From Peromyscus leucopus (Eukaryota; Chordata; Mammalia; Rodentia; Cricetidae): a stretch of 64,000 nt of DNA. Positions 1 through 10,299 of this stretch are shown here, in pieces. Under the pieces are notes generated by a model that saw only the letters and a list, made by a program, of their open reading frames with translations, had not been told where the DNA came from and did not search any database. Made by a program: the position numbers and the translations under genes. The DNA is taken from the NCBI RefSeq assembly GCF_004664715.2, contig NC_051082.1:10463498-10527497 (forward strand), in the 5' to 3' direction. How positions within the stretch are numbered: the stretch's first letter is position 1; every line of letters starts with the position of its first letter.

Positions 1-78
1 CTTTGAGTGCCTGGGTCTCAAACTCAGGCCTCATCCTTGGTCAGCAAGCATGCTTACCCACTGAACCGCCATCACCCC
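1..78 (-). repeat. B-type SINE head, cut by window edge
   Basis: The reverse complement reads as the tRNA-like head of a B2/B3/B4 SINE: a 'gatggc...cagtgggtaagca' box followed by an 'actcagg'-type B box. The rest of the element would lie to the left of the window. The copy is diverged, so the exact family cannot be assigned. Confidence 0.6.
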
Positions 79-446
79 TACCTCCCCGAAGTTTTATTCT
101 AGAAACAGGTTCTCAGGGTGAGCTGCACTTTCGTTTTGTGAGGTACTGACTCCCAGGTGGAGGTGGGAACCCCAGGCGAAAGACAAAGGACTCTGTGTTA
201 TTCACCCCAGTGGGTGACTCTGTCATTACCTCAAAGGTTTCATTTTAGAAAACCGAACTCTATTCACTCCAGTTGACTAAATTAGAAGGATCCCAGCCGC
301 CACAAGGCAGCAGCGGCTAATCACTGACAGGTTTGGACGGTAGGCTGCCAAGGCTGCTAGGTGACCAGATGCTTCTCTCATGGTGGGCTGCATTCTGCTG
401 ACGCCACTATAAACTGAAACTATCAGGACACACAAAAGTGTATCGA
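79..446. other. unassigned non-coding block
   Basis: I see no gene or recognisable repeat. Short GC-rich stretches near 290-320 are unremarkable. Confidence 0.5.
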
Positions 447-667
447 GGGCTGCCAAGAGGGCTCAGGAGGTAAAGGAGCTTGCTGCCAAGTCTGACGATC
501 TGAGTTTGATCCCTGGGACCCACCTGGGAAGGAATGAACTGACTCCTACAATTTGTTCTCTGACCTCTACACACGTGTCATGGCATGAATAAGCCCCCCT
601 CTAAGCCCCCTCCCTGTGTGTGCACACACACACACAATGTATAAGTAACTAAATGTAATTTAAAATT
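447..667 (+). repeat. B3-type SINE (B2 superfamily)
   Basis: The copy starts with a 'gagggctcaggaggtaaagg' tRNA-like A-box region, continues to the B-box-like 'gagtttgatccctgggaccc', then the B3 body ('gaactgactcctacaatttg', 'ctgacctctacacacgtg'). It ends in CA repeats and an A-rich tail, so the orientation is plus. RNA polymerase III-derived and non-coding. Confidence 0.85.
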
Positions 668-679
668 TCTAACGCCGTG

Positions 680-905
680 AGGGCTATGGGGATGGCTCCG
701 TGGGTCACCACATCTGCCATGCCAATGTGAGGGCTGGAGTTCAGATCCCAGCACCTACTCTAAATGTTAAACAGGTGTGGTGATCCACCTGGAACTCAGT
801 CACACTGGGGAAGACCCCGAGTGAACTTGCTGGATAGATTCGCCGAAGAGTCGAGCTCTGGGTTCATGTGAAATAGCCTGCCTTGATATACAAGGTGGGT
901 AGACA
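680..905 (+). repeat. B4 SINE (ID/B1 composite)
   Basis: An ID-like head ('ggatggctccgtgggtcacc', 'gttcagatcccagcacc') is followed by a B1-like middle and the typical B4 right arm ('gctctgggttcatgtgaaa', 'cttgatatacaaggtgggt'). The order matches the B4 composite. Clearly diverged, so an old insertion. Confidence 0.8.
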
Positions 906-1578
906 CCAAGATGGCATCAGGTGGCACCAACCTCTCGCCTACTGCCAGGCAGTCAGTGGCTGCGTTTGTTGGGCCCCAGTGTTCCATCTTCACACTGGAG
1001 CTAATGACTCAATCCGTGCTCCCTCAGCTCTGAGCCCGACACACGGGGACCTTGATGGGTGTTACCGAAAACAGTGCTCAAAGCCCCCAAACGTCCTCAT
1101 GGGGCCATGCCTGGCTGACTGTGTCCCCAACACGGAGATAAACTCAATTGGAAATTTGGACTCTGCCACAGAAATCAAATTCCGTTTTCCTGGGGGGAAG
1201 GGTTTTAAATGCCGTGATTCCCTTTCCAACAGCAGACTTGCTTTTTTGGTAGATCAAACCTCATTTTCCCTGAAGTAGACTCAGGGATTCCCCGGGTGGG
1301 TTTTTTTCTTTGGTCTCTGAATAACAAGTCACTGGGCATTTATCGAGTTCCAGAAAGTCTATGGTCCTCAGTGTTCTGATGTCATCCTACTTATTCCTAA
1401 TCCTGGTTCCAAAATAATTTGTAAAAAAAATGCAGCAAACATCACATATTGTCTTACCTTATTTAACAAGCCGCCACTATATACAGGATTACTAGGTGAT
1501 GGTGCGCAGGCCTGGTGGTGGTGGTGTGTCTTGTGTCTCCCCATAGTTTTTTGGAAGCAAAGGAAGACTCATTGCACT
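906..1578. other. unassigned non-coding block
   Basis: No repeat family or exon is recognised. An open frame of about 130 codons on the plus strand (883-1278) starts inside the B4 tail, resembles no protein I know and is judged to be chance. Confidence 0.5.
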
Positions 1579-1715
1579 CTTTTTTTTTCTTTTCTCATGT
1601 AGCCCAGGCTGCCCTTAACCCCATTATGTAGCTGAGGATGGCCTTGAACTTCCGATCTTCCTGTCTCTACCTCCCAAGTGCTGGGACTACATACAGGCTG
1701 TCCACTACACCTGGT
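1579..1715 (-). repeat. diverged B1-family SINE
   Basis: A T-run (poly-A tail on the other strand) is followed by 'agcccaggctgcccttaacc', 'ggccttgaacttccgatctt' and 'cctcccaagtgctgggacta', which is the reverse complement of the 7SL-derived B1 body. High divergence suggests a pB1-like old copy. Confidence 0.8.
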
Positions 1716-2339
1716 TTACGCCATCCCAGGGGAGGGAAGCCAGAGCTGTTGTGCTCATGCCCGGCAAGCTCTTGACCAACCAAACCACATCCTCCGTCCT
1801 CACCGCACATTTTCTTAGCCCAAACATCTTCAAAGCCTCCTCAGCAGAAGATAAAGTTCCAGCCGTTCAGCCTGGAAACGTAACGCAGCCAAACGCGGCT
1901 CGGGCCGGCGCTGTGCATTGGTTTAATTTCTCTGTGGTTTCAGCAGTCTCTGCATTCACTCGACTCCGACTTTTCCTGGGCAGGAATCCCAGAGTAACAG
2001 GGACCCGGAGGAAGAGTCCAGCCTGGGCCTCTCCATGCAATAATCCAATGATGCCCCAGCTGGGAGGCCCGCACCTAACAAGGGAAGGCGGTAGAGAGAG
2101 CGCCTAGCCAAGTCAACGCCACATTCGCCGGTTTCATTCCCTCCCCCTTTTCTCTTTTTCTCATGAGCTAAATTGAACAGTTTTTTTTTTTTTAAGAGTC
2201 CACACTGAAAGAAGGAGGCCAAAAACCCACTTCTTTTCCCAATTTTTGTTTTGGATCGGAAACACAGGACTTCCCAATCAACTTAGCCGAGTCCCAGATG
2301 CGGATGTATCTCCAATGGAGAACACACGCCTCAGACTCA
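1716..2339. other. unassigned non-coding block
   Basis: No recognised repeat apart from a T-run near 2179-2191. Scattered CpGs (for example around 1877-1912) precede the CpG-rich patch that follows. No coding signal is seen. Confidence 0.45.
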
Positions 2340-2640
2340 GGCCCAGCTGCCACGGAGGATGGAGAGGAATGGACGAGAAGGCGAGAAGGCGGCTTCTTGG
2401 GAGAGTTGGTCCCAGGCTGCGGAGGGGAAGGGGAGCGAGAAGATGAAGGATGGCCTGGGTGGTTCCGTCCTGGAGCAACTGAGGGGCGCGCCATCGGGCT
2501 GACTTGTGGGGGTCGCTTACATGGAAAGCATGCCCGAGCGGCGCTGCATTTGCACTCAGCTCATGTTGGGGGACTTGTACGAATGAGAGAGCACTACATG
2601 CGTGCCCGCCGCCCCCACAGAAGACACTCAGTCAGGGACA
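2340..2640. promoter_or_regulatory. CpG-island-like patch
   Basis: By hand count, 2341-2640 is about 62% G+C with 18 CpG (71 C, 115 G), an observed/expected ratio near 0.66, so it meets the usual CpG-island thresholds over about 300 bp. It contains an AscI-type palindrome GGCGCGCC near 2486. No TATA box or first-exon structure could be defined, so promoter function is only inferred. The CpGs may also survive because the patch is short and recent. Confidence 0.4.
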
Positions 2641-3303
2641 AAACTAAGCTCATCTGTAAATGACAGCAACACCCACACAGGCAGACATTCTGGGGAATTC
2701 TTTTTTTTTTTTTCTTCCAAGGGCAATCGGCACATGGCAGTTGGAATGCAGAGAAATGATGTGACATACAAATTAATACATGGCTTTCAAAGGCCCGGGA
2801 GGAGACAGGGGCCATTTCACAGCCTCGCTTTCAGACGTGTGTCTTTTCAAAGGCTGCTGGGGACTCTTGCTTTTCTTCCACGTTGGACCAAACTGAGGAT
2901 GTTGAGCCGTGTAACCAAAGACATCTCTTGGTGAAAGATCCTCCTTTAAGTGACTCTAATTCTCATTTTCATCAATGTTGTGCTGGCTGGACATGAAAAC
3001 AGCTATTTAAATGGGTTTCTTCTGTCTTCTCGGTAATAGGTTTGAGTTTACATGCTCAACATCTGGTTTGTTGAACCAAAATGTGCAAGTGGTTTTGAGT
3101 CTCCATGCCATTCCACGGGCTCTGGCTGAGATGTGGCCCTCTTCCTTCTTACTGAACTGGACACTGACCCAGATTTTCCTCTTTCTAACTCCAGTGAAAC
3201 AGGCAGTTAAGGGTCCTTCTGGGAAGTTCTTCCCTTTAGCTTAGCAGAACCAGCCAACCCAGCCTCAGCACATTGAGTGTCAGTCATCCTAGAACAGGGG
3301 TTT
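2641..3303. other. unassigned non-coding block
   Basis: Contains a T-run at about 2700-2713. No repeat family, exon or RNA gene is recognised. Confidence 0.45.
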
Positions 3304-3525
3304 GGAGCTGGAGGGGGTGCCTGAGTGGTGAAGAGCGCTTGCTGCTCTTGCAGAGGAGCTGAGTTCTGTTTCTAGCACCACTTGGTTCACAACCACCTGT
3401 GACTCCAGCTCCACGGGATCTGATGCCCTCTTCTGGCCTCCTTGGGCTCTGCACTCATGTGTGCAACTCCCGACCCCACACATACACATGATTTAAAACA
3501 GCAACAAAAAAAGATAAACTCTTTA
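3304..3525 (+). repeat. B2-superfamily SINE
   Basis: tRNA-like head ('gagtggtgaagagcgcttgc', 'gcagaggagctgagttctg') followed by the B2 body ('cacaaccacctgtgactcc', 'gatgccctcttctggcctcc') and an A-rich end near 3510. Moderately diverged. Confidence 0.88.
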
Positions 3526-3879
3526 AACTAAGTGTGGGGTTTATGCCCTCACAGGATCTCAGCAGCCAGACACCAAATCAGAATGCATGAAGCGGGCCAC
3601 GCAGGGCTGGCAGCAGTGAGTGCCCTGCCCTTCCAAGGGCAACCTAAGCTTGGTGCCAAGGGGTCTCTAATGTGAAATCACTTGGTTCTGTGCCGAGAAT
3701 TCATATACCTATATCTATACAAAATATTTGATCATAAAACATGCACAGCTAATTAAAGAATATTTAAGAACTGTGGTTTTCATTGACATGATCTGGTGAA
3801 TGTTTCTAGAATCGTTCCCTACCAGGAAGTGAGGTAGAACTGCACTTTTCTGATTCCTCCTCAAACTGTGTTCTAAGTT
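3526..3879. other. unassigned non-coding block
   Basis: AT-rich around 3700-3780. No gene and no repeat that I can name. Confidence 0.45.
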
Positions 3880-4230
3880 GCATCCTGTTTCTGTGCTAAC
3901 ACAACCTGACCCAAAGCAACCCGAGGAGGAAAGGGTTTATTTGGCTTTACACTTCCAGGTTATATATAGTCAGGCAGGACTTCAGGCAGGAGCTAAAGCA
4001 GAAATGTTGACGGCTGACTCATGCTTAGTTAGCTTTCTTATACAGCCCAGGGCCAGCTGCCTAGGGATGGTGCCGCCCACAGTGGGCTAGGCCCTCCTCC
4101 ATCAAGTAACCATTGAGAAAATGCCCCCACAGGTGTGCCCAAGGTCCATTTGAGGGAGATAATTCTTCACCTGAGGTCTCTTCAACGACTAGGCTGTGGC
4201 AAGGTGACTGTGAAGGACAACCAGGACAGC
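3880..4230 (-). repeat. rodent MaLR-type LTR repeat
   Basis: Reads antisense to a common rodent dispersed repeat: 'gaggaaagggtttatttggc', 'gcccagggccagctgccta...ggatgg', 'ccctcctccatcaag', and a degraded 'ctctagcttgtgtcaagttg' end near 4190. The architecture is that of MaLR/RMER1-like LTRs, which are remnants of retroviral-like elements. The subfamily cannot be assigned by eye. No coding remnant. Confidence 0.65.
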
Positions 4231-4964
4231 AGGTGACTGCCCTTAGCCCGTCAAATGTCAGCAAAAGTGACACACACTGGTTTCAGGGGAAAGCTGGGGG
4301 GCTATGAAAGCCAGTGTGACATCCACCCCAGCCTCTTCACCTCTTTCACAATGGAGTCCTAGACAGAGAGATCAGGCCTCCGGAGAGGTTCTTGTGTTGT
4401 TAAAATAATATATTCACAAAGTTGTCCCACTGCCCAGACCACAGTGAACGTGGAGCGTGAAACACAACACCAAAACGTTTACTATGTACAATTCCAAAAT
4501 GTAGGGACTACTTGTTACTGCGGCCCAAGTTACATTTGTGACTGATACAAACACTGAACATGTAACACATAGGTCCACGGCCAGAGTCCCCAGCTTCTAA
4601 TCATGAATCGTTTTCTCTGTCTCTCTTTCCTTTTTTCCAACACGGTTTTCTGTTGTCACACCTGTGATTTGCCTCATTCGCAGGCATCCTCAAGTCTCTG
4701 TGAGACACACAGCACAGGACAGGACAGACCTGGCCCGGCCCTGTGATAAGATCTCAGGGATGACAGCTGTGACTGCCCCGAAAGAGGATGTGTGGGGTGA
4801 ACGCTGTGCTCGGTGAAGATGAATCCCCTAAGACTCACATTGCTAAAGTCCATTCATAGCAAATGTGGCCAAGTCATGGCAGATGTCCTGAACCTAAAAG
4901 GGGCCAATGGTAGGCAAATGTCACCAAGGGTGCCACAACCTGTGAGAAGTCACCAAGCCTGCCT
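4231..4964. other. unassigned non-coding block
   Basis: No repeat or gene recognised. Confidence 0.45.
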
Positions 4965-5090
4965 GCCCACCCTCCCTCCCTCCATTCCTTCCTTCCCCAT
5001 CTCATCTCCTTCCTTCTACCTTCTATCCTCTCTTCTCCACCTGTCTCATCCCCCCTTCCCCCTCTCCCTCTTTCCCTCTCTCCAACTTTG
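4965..5090. repeat. pyrimidine-rich low-complexity tract
   Basis: Almost unbroken C/T on the plus strand (CCCTCC, CTTCC and CTCCC runs) for about 125 bp. This is a homopyrimidine tract with triplex potential, not a coding region. Confidence 0.85.
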
Positions 5091-5435
5091 CTTCAATGAA
5101 TTCGGGCTGACTCACCCTCACCCACACAGCTGCCCTTATTCTGCGTGGATGAGATACAGGCAAAAGGGAAGTGACGTCTAAAGCCAGCGCCCCACTCTGC
5201 GGGCAGATCGAAGCCATCTTTGGCACTGGTGCCCAGTAGCTATAAACAATACCAGGTCTGGTGAATCAAAGGCCAGCACCCATCACCGGAAATGACATAC
5301 ATATTGTGATCAGTTTTTATTGTGGAAAGGGTGGGGCAAGATAGCAAATAGGAGCAATCACCCTCAGCTTCCAGGGCTGTATTCCAGAGGATGTGACCAC
5401 ACGGATCCTCCATCAGAGGAAATACCTACAGAGGT

Positions 5436-5474
5436 CATACATACATACATACATACATACATACATACATACAT

Positions 5475-5515
<41 letters not shown>
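5436..5515. repeat. (CATA)n-(GT)n compound microsatellite
   Basis: About ten CATA units run to 5476 and switch directly into about nineteen GT units to 5515. Both halves are nearly perfect, suggesting recent slippage. Confidence 0.97.
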
Positions 5516-5516
<1 letters not shown>

Positions 5517-6542
5517 CTGTCTTTGACAGACAGGGAAACTGAGGCTTACGTCTATGTCCCCAGCCACATATTCCTCAGCTCATGAGAAGCCGGGTGAGCA
5601 CTTGGAGACCAACTATAGACTTGGCATTCAATTCTGACCGGTTACCCAAAGGGGCTAAGGCAGCCTTGTGGGCTTGATCTTGAGCCTGCCCTGGATTTGA
5701 AAGTCATTCTGTCTTCGGTCTCCTTTCTAGGTTGTTTGTGGCACCCCCACCCCCAGCAGATGCCCAATTAAAATGATTCACCACTAGACACTCATCCAAC
5801 TGCCTCTCTACCCTGGGTAATGCCACCTCCTCAATGAGGAATGAAGCATTCTCTCCCAAATTGCAGGATGGGGTAGTCTGCCCTAACTCCTGCCTGAGGA
5901 TGGAACCGACAGATGCTTCTGAGCCCCACGATCACTGGGGCTCATTGTGGGCCTCAGTCTTACCACTTGCAAAATGATAACACATACAGAGATGTTTTCA
6001 AACAACAATGGGGGATTAGACAAAAGAGAACTCCATCAAGGAAAATTGCTGCCGCATCCTAGCAATGTTTCCTTAGCAACAACCCCTTCATAGCAACAAT
6101 CCCATAGTGACAATGACAATAGAAGAAGTACTCCCAGGTCCACATTGGTCCTTAGGCCGCAAGTCCCTGCCACACACTCTAATACCTAAGCCCCTCCGTG
6201 TGTCCAGAAGGCCCTGAGCTGGTGGCACATCCCCAACACCCTCAGACCCCAAATACCTTTCTTGTCATTTTGCATTAGAGGCTGGTGGGTTTGGGGGTCG
6301 GTCCACCTCAGTTCCATTCTCTGCATGGCTGCTTGCCACTTGGGGGGGGGGCCTGAGCATCAAGCAGACCTCCAGCCATGAAGGCTTGTGGAAGAGGGTG
6401 GGGTCAGACATGGAGCCTCCTGGATAGAAGGTGGCCCACAGTGGCCACTTCAGCAAGCAAATGGGAAGGGTGAAAATGGAGGGTGTGTGGGTGGTGGTGG
6501 TGGTGGGGCTAGAGGACTAGCAGCATCACTTTGCTGTTCATT
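5516..6542. other. mostly unassigned block with weak MIR hints
   Basis: A weak MIR-like string ('gggcctcagtcttaccac', 'gcaaaatgataa') lies around 5948-5985. There is a nine-G run near 6345 and a short TGG run near 6495. Otherwise no repeat or exon is recognised. Confidence 0.4.
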
Positions 6543-6684
6543 TATTATTTTTATTTTTGGGACAAGACTTCACCATAGAGCCCGGGTTAGCCTTGAGTTC
6601 ACTAGAACCTGGAATTCTCAGAGTCCTGCTGCCCAAGCTTCCCATGAGTTGAGATTACAGGGGTTGTGCCACCATGTCTAGCTA
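6543..6684 (-). repeat. diverged B1-family SINE
   Basis: Reverse complement of a B1-like body: 'gggacaagacttcaccatag', 'ccttgagttcactagaacc', 'gagattacaggggttgtgcc', 'accatgtctagc'. Old copy. Confidence 0.75.
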
Positions 6685-6718
6685 GAGTCACTCATGTGAT
6701 GTGTGTGTGTGGGGTACA

Positions 6719-6758
<40 letters not shown>

Positions 6759-6764
6759 GGGGGG
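6719..6764. repeat. (TG)n-(AG)n-G microsatellite
   Basis: Eleven TG units pass into AG units and an eight-G run. The tract abuts the tail end of the antisense B4 that follows and probably grew from that tail. Confidence 0.95.
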
Positions 6765-6765
6765 A

Positions 6766-7007
6766 TCCAGAGCACCTCAGGTGTTCCTTGGGTACCATCT
6801 GTCTTGCTTTTAAGCTTTGATTTCTCATTGGCCCGGAGCTCACTGCAGGCTTAGCTAGCCAGCCAGGGATCCATTCATCTTCAACTCCCAAACCCTGGGA
6901 TTACAAGCACCACCACATCCAGATTTTTACAAGGGTTCTGGGGCTTAAAGCTGGGGCCTCAAGCTTGTGTGGCAAGCACTTTACCCCAATCCATCTCTTC
7001 AACCCCT
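6766..7007 (-). repeat. B4 SINE
   Basis: Reverse-complement B4: right arm ('cctcaggtgttccttggg', 'tctcattggcccggagctca'), B1-like middle ('gggattacaagcaccacca') and ID-like head ('gcaagcactttaccccaat', 'ccatctcttc'). Nearly full length. Confidence 0.85.
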
Positions 7008-7096
7008 AGTTAAATCAGGTTGTGGTTCAGCATAGGCAAATGGAGAGACACATGAGTTCTGCAGCCCGGTTGTTTGACCTTAGATCCTGTCTCCAA

Positions 7097-7180
7097 GGAA
7101 CCCAGGATGTAGCTCCATGATAGAAAACTTGTCTGGTGCAAGGACGGCTCTGGGTTTGATTCCCAGCATCCGGGAAGGGG
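7097..7180 (+). repeat. ID-like SINE
   Basis: 'gatgtagctccatgatagaa...cttgtctggtgcaagg' then 'ctgggtttgattcccagca' matches the tRNA-Ala-derived ID head with A and B boxes. It sits immediately upstream of a B1 in the same orientation, so together they could be an old B4-like pair. Confidence 0.7.
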
Positions 7181-7208
7181 GTGGTATTTAAAGTCAACCC
7201 CAGAAAGA

Positions 7209-7345
7209 ACCGGACAGGCTTTTTAATCCCAGCAGTCGGGAGTCCGAGGCAGGAGGAAATCTCTGAGTTTGAGGCTCTACACAGTGACTTTCAGGGCAGC
7301 CAGGGCTACACAGAGAAACTCTGTCCCAGAAAACCAAAATGAAAA
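7209..7345 (+). repeat. B1 SINE
   Basis: 'accggacaggctttttaatc', 'ccgaggcaggaggaaatctc', 'gagtttgaggctctacacag', 'cagggctacacagagaaact' in order, with an A-rich end. Full-length B1 in plus orientation. Confidence 0.9.
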
Positions 7346-7350
7346 GAATC

Positions 7351-7542
7351 CTGGCCAGCAAGAAGGCTCAGCCCCTAAAAAGCACTGTTGCCACGCCTGA
7401 TGACCTGCGGTTGATGCTCAGACTGCAGATAATGGAAAGAGAGAACAACTCCCCTAAGTCGTCATCAGACTCCCCACAAATGCTGCTCCCACATACATAG
7501 ACAAATAAATACAATACAGTACAAAATATCTTTAAAATAGAA
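7351..7542 (+). repeat. diverged B3-type SINE
   Basis: Follows the layout of the copy at 447-667: 'aaggctcagcccctaaaaag', a 'gttgatgctcagac' B-box remnant, 'gagagaacaactcccctaag', then an A/T-rich tail. Three SINEs of one orientation lie head to tail from 7097 to 7542. Confidence 0.7.
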
Positions 7543-7739
7543 TAACCCTGGATCCATGCTGTGTGGTGATGAGCAAGATGCTGCCCTCTGTACTTCAGTT
7601 TCTCCTTCCATAGCACCGGAATTAGCAACAGGCTAGACTCCTTCGGTCACTTTCTCGTGTACCAGCCCCGTAACAAATGTAAAACACGGATCAGGCCTCC
7701 GTGTCATTAAACACCTGACAGCACCCCATTCCAAATCGA
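7543..7739. other. unassigned block, weak MIR-like hint
   Basis: 'gatgagcaagatgctgccc...cagtttctcc' near 7568-7610 weakly recalls the MIR 3' half. No other signal. Confidence 0.35.
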
Positions 7740-8230
7740 GTTTGAAATGGGTCAGCCGACATCCTACAAAGTGTCCCAGAAGGCACGTCCTGAAGCCGGC
7801 AGTTGCCGTGCCCGACAAAGCCTCATTGTTCCCATCCCAGCCAGGAACACGTGTTCCTCACCTCCGAACACTGCGCTGGGGGTGTCCCACCCTCCATCCT
7901 CGAGACTCTGGGTAGCCCAGAAGGCTGCCTGGAAATCCGATCCACCCCAGCCCCTTCCCAATCCCTCCATCCCAGCTCCAGCGTTGCTGAGACTGGGGCT
8001 CACCTATAAATCATTTTTAATGACAGTGTGAGAAGAATAAAGTCGCAAAGCAAATCTTACATGACGCTCTCCTCACTGGCGGCATCGAATATCCTAAATC
8101 AAATGCTTTATGGTGCTGCATCGGGGGCGGTGGGCTCTGGGCGAAATGAAGGAGCGCTATTATTGTCTGTCTTTGTGTGCCGGGGTCGCTCACTTGAGGG
8201 AATTCTTGGCTGTTAGAGTTGTGGGGCTCA
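7740..8230. promoter_or_regulatory. candidate conserved non-coding element
   Basis: Repeat-free block. 8040-8200 keeps about ten CpGs in roughly 155 bp at about 50% G+C, close to random expectation. It has AT-rich motifs typical of developmental enhancers ('aaatcatttttaatgac', 'gctattattgtctg' with an ATTGT SOX-type core). Conservation itself cannot be seen from one sequence, so regulatory function is inference. Confidence 0.35.
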
Positions 8231-8891
8231 CACCAGGCGGGGGAAGCAGGGTGGTTGGAGGTTCCACCAGAATTCTGGGGGGACTTTTTATACAATAAGA
8301 CAGCTTGTGTTACGGGAACCAAAGCTGGAAATATGAGAAAGTTAAGCGAATGTAAGCCAGGCCTGATCTGGGGTTCCTCGCCACTCACCTGAGGGGCCCC
8401 TTTTCCCGTTCAGAGAAAGCGATACAGTGAAAATCAAACCAAAACCACAGCAAATAAAAACAGGACTTCCTCTCCTCCCCCTAAGCGCCAGCCAGAATTG
8501 GAACCGAGGGCGGCTGAGCTGAACTGCTTTACCCCAAGAGATGTGTTCCCAGCATCTCTTCTAGGCTTTGCTCCCCAGGAAAAGCCCATGTCACCTCCTG
8601 GGCTTGGTAAGAGGGGGTCAGCAATTTCCGTCCCCACAGCCAGTGGCTAAGAGAGTCTCCAGTTCCTCTTCATGTGCCTTCCAAGTCCAAGTCCTCCATA
8701 GAACCTGAACTATGGAGTTTTTGTTTAGGGAGTATAAGGGCTTTTCTCTTCTTGTCATGGAGAAGAGTCGGGAAGAGGGGTGTGGAGGCAGGCGTGCCTG
8801 GCAGGTGAATGTATGATGGAGGAAGGGTGCTTTCCAGTCACTGTGCTCATCAGATGCCAGGTGCCCTCTGCCCTAACCTACACCTTTATTG
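8231..8891. other. unassigned non-coding block
   Basis: No recognisable repeat, exon or RNA gene. Confidence 0.45.
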
Positions 8892-8990
8892 CTTCCTCCT
8901 CCTCCTCTTCTCCTTCTCCTCCTCCCTCTTCCTCTTCTCCTCCTCCTTTTCTTATCTTCCTCCATCTCCTCCTCCTTTTTTCTTCTTCTC
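8892..8990. repeat. (TCC)n-like homopyrimidine tract
   Basis: About 100 bp of TCC/TTC units with a handful of interruptions. Open frames through it encode only Leu/Pro/Ser low complexity and are artefacts. Confidence 0.95.
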
Positions 8991-9000
8991 TGTCATCATC

Positions 9001-9002
<2 letters not shown>

Positions 9003-9039
<37 letters not shown>

Positions 9040-9050
9040 TGTGCACGCGC
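9003..9050. repeat. (TG)n microsatellite
   Basis: About twenty TG units with one TA interruption, ending in 'gcacgcgcac'. It forms the tail side of the antisense B4 next to it. Confidence 0.95.
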
Positions 9051-9101
9051 ACCCATGGAAGCCAGAAGTCAGTGTCTAGTGTCTTCCTCAGTGACTCTTC
9101 A

Positions 9102-9137
<36 letters not shown>

Positions 9138-9277
9138 AGACAGGGTCTCTCACTTAACCGATTTGGCTAGGCTACCTGGATGTCTTACACAGGTTCTGGG
9201 GCGGGGCAGGGGTCTAAACTTGGATTCCCATGCTTGTGTAGCTACATATCACTCACTGAGCCATCTTTGCAAGTGTG
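9051..9277 (-). repeat. B4 SINE, internally deleted
   Basis: Antisense B4 right arm ('gaagccagaagtcagtgtc', 'tcttcctcagtgactcttc'), a T-run at 9104-9136, then 'gagacagggtctctcactta'. The B1-like centre is mostly missing before the ID-like head ('cactcactgagccatctttg'). Confidence 0.8.
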
Positions 9278-9946
9278 AGAGGCAGAGAGAGAATTCCCTG
9301 TGGGTCCCGATCTCACCCTCTCATCTGCTTCTGCCCTTGCCTTTAAACCCGGGACACCGCCTTCCTGTTTCCCATATGCTTCCAGTGCCTTCTGTGGTTT
9401 TGACTTGGAGTCTTAGCTGATAACCTCTGAACTTTCTAGGGGTCCTGGCAGTTCTTCCTAATACAGAAGACAGTTTTCAGAAGTGAGTTTTGAACCAGAG
9501 CCAGACTAAGGAGACAACTAAGTACAGAGCTCCAGGGGCTGTGACATTCCCACCGACCATAGGTCAAAGGTTCTCTTGTTATTTCCTGCTGTAGGCTCTT
9601 TGCTTCCCTCACATGGGTCTTACCTGTGCTTCAAACAGTTTCTTCCCCCTTCTTTCCCAGCTACAGAGTGAGTCTGTTGAACACAGGGTCATTTGGAGTG
9701 TGAGAGGACAACCCTGGCAATTAAATGACACAAGTGAAGCAACCCCTACGTGCTGTGTCCGTGGCAGACATGACTAATCAACTACCTCTTCTGGATGAGC
9801 CTAAACACATCTCGGGATCTATCTTCACACAGAACCACGACAATACCTTATCACAAATAATTTAAGTTGGCAAATGACATGAAATTTTCTCCTTCCTCCC
9901 TATTCTCCAGCTCCAGTGAGTACAGTGGAACTTGGTGAAGATAAAG
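9278..9946. other. unassigned non-coding block
   Basis: No recognisable repeat or exon. Confidence 0.45.
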
Positions 9947-10012
<66 letters not shown>

Positions 10013-10034
10013 TATATAATATATATATATATAT
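9947..10034. repeat. (CT)n-(TA)n compound microsatellite
   Basis: Thirteen CT units flow into about 60 bp of TA units with 'taata' interruptions. The TA part is an easily unwound, cruciform-prone sequence. Confidence 0.97.
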
Positions 10035-10093
10035 GTTAATGCATTTGACCCAAATGATGAGAACAAATGATTGTTGGGTGCTCAGCCATATAT

Positions 10094-10135
10094 GCTCCAT
10101 CTGTATCAGCTGCTCCATCTGTATCAGCTGCTCCA
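10094..10135. repeat. 18-bp direct duplication
   Basis: 'gctccatctgtatcagct' occurs twice back to back (10094-10111, 10112-10129), followed by a partial third 'gctcca'. The copies are identical, so the duplication is recent. Confidence 0.95.
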
Positions 10136-10299
10136 AAGCTTAGAGACATCATGGAAGGGAGGGTGGAAAGACTACAGGAAGTGCTGGGTGGGGTAGAGTG
10201 CTGTGGAGCACTGTCTTCTGGGCATGGCATGGCTGGACACTCCTTGACCCAGAGCAGCTGTGACCATCTGCACAAGGCCTGTATATGATTAGGCTCTTA
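10136..10299. other. unassigned short block
   Basis: No feature recognised between the 18-bp duplication and the L1 3' end. Confidence 0.4.

Noticed and set aside
883..1278. 131-codon plus-strand open frame
   Set aside because: It starts within the B4 right arm and has no domain or codon bias that I can see.
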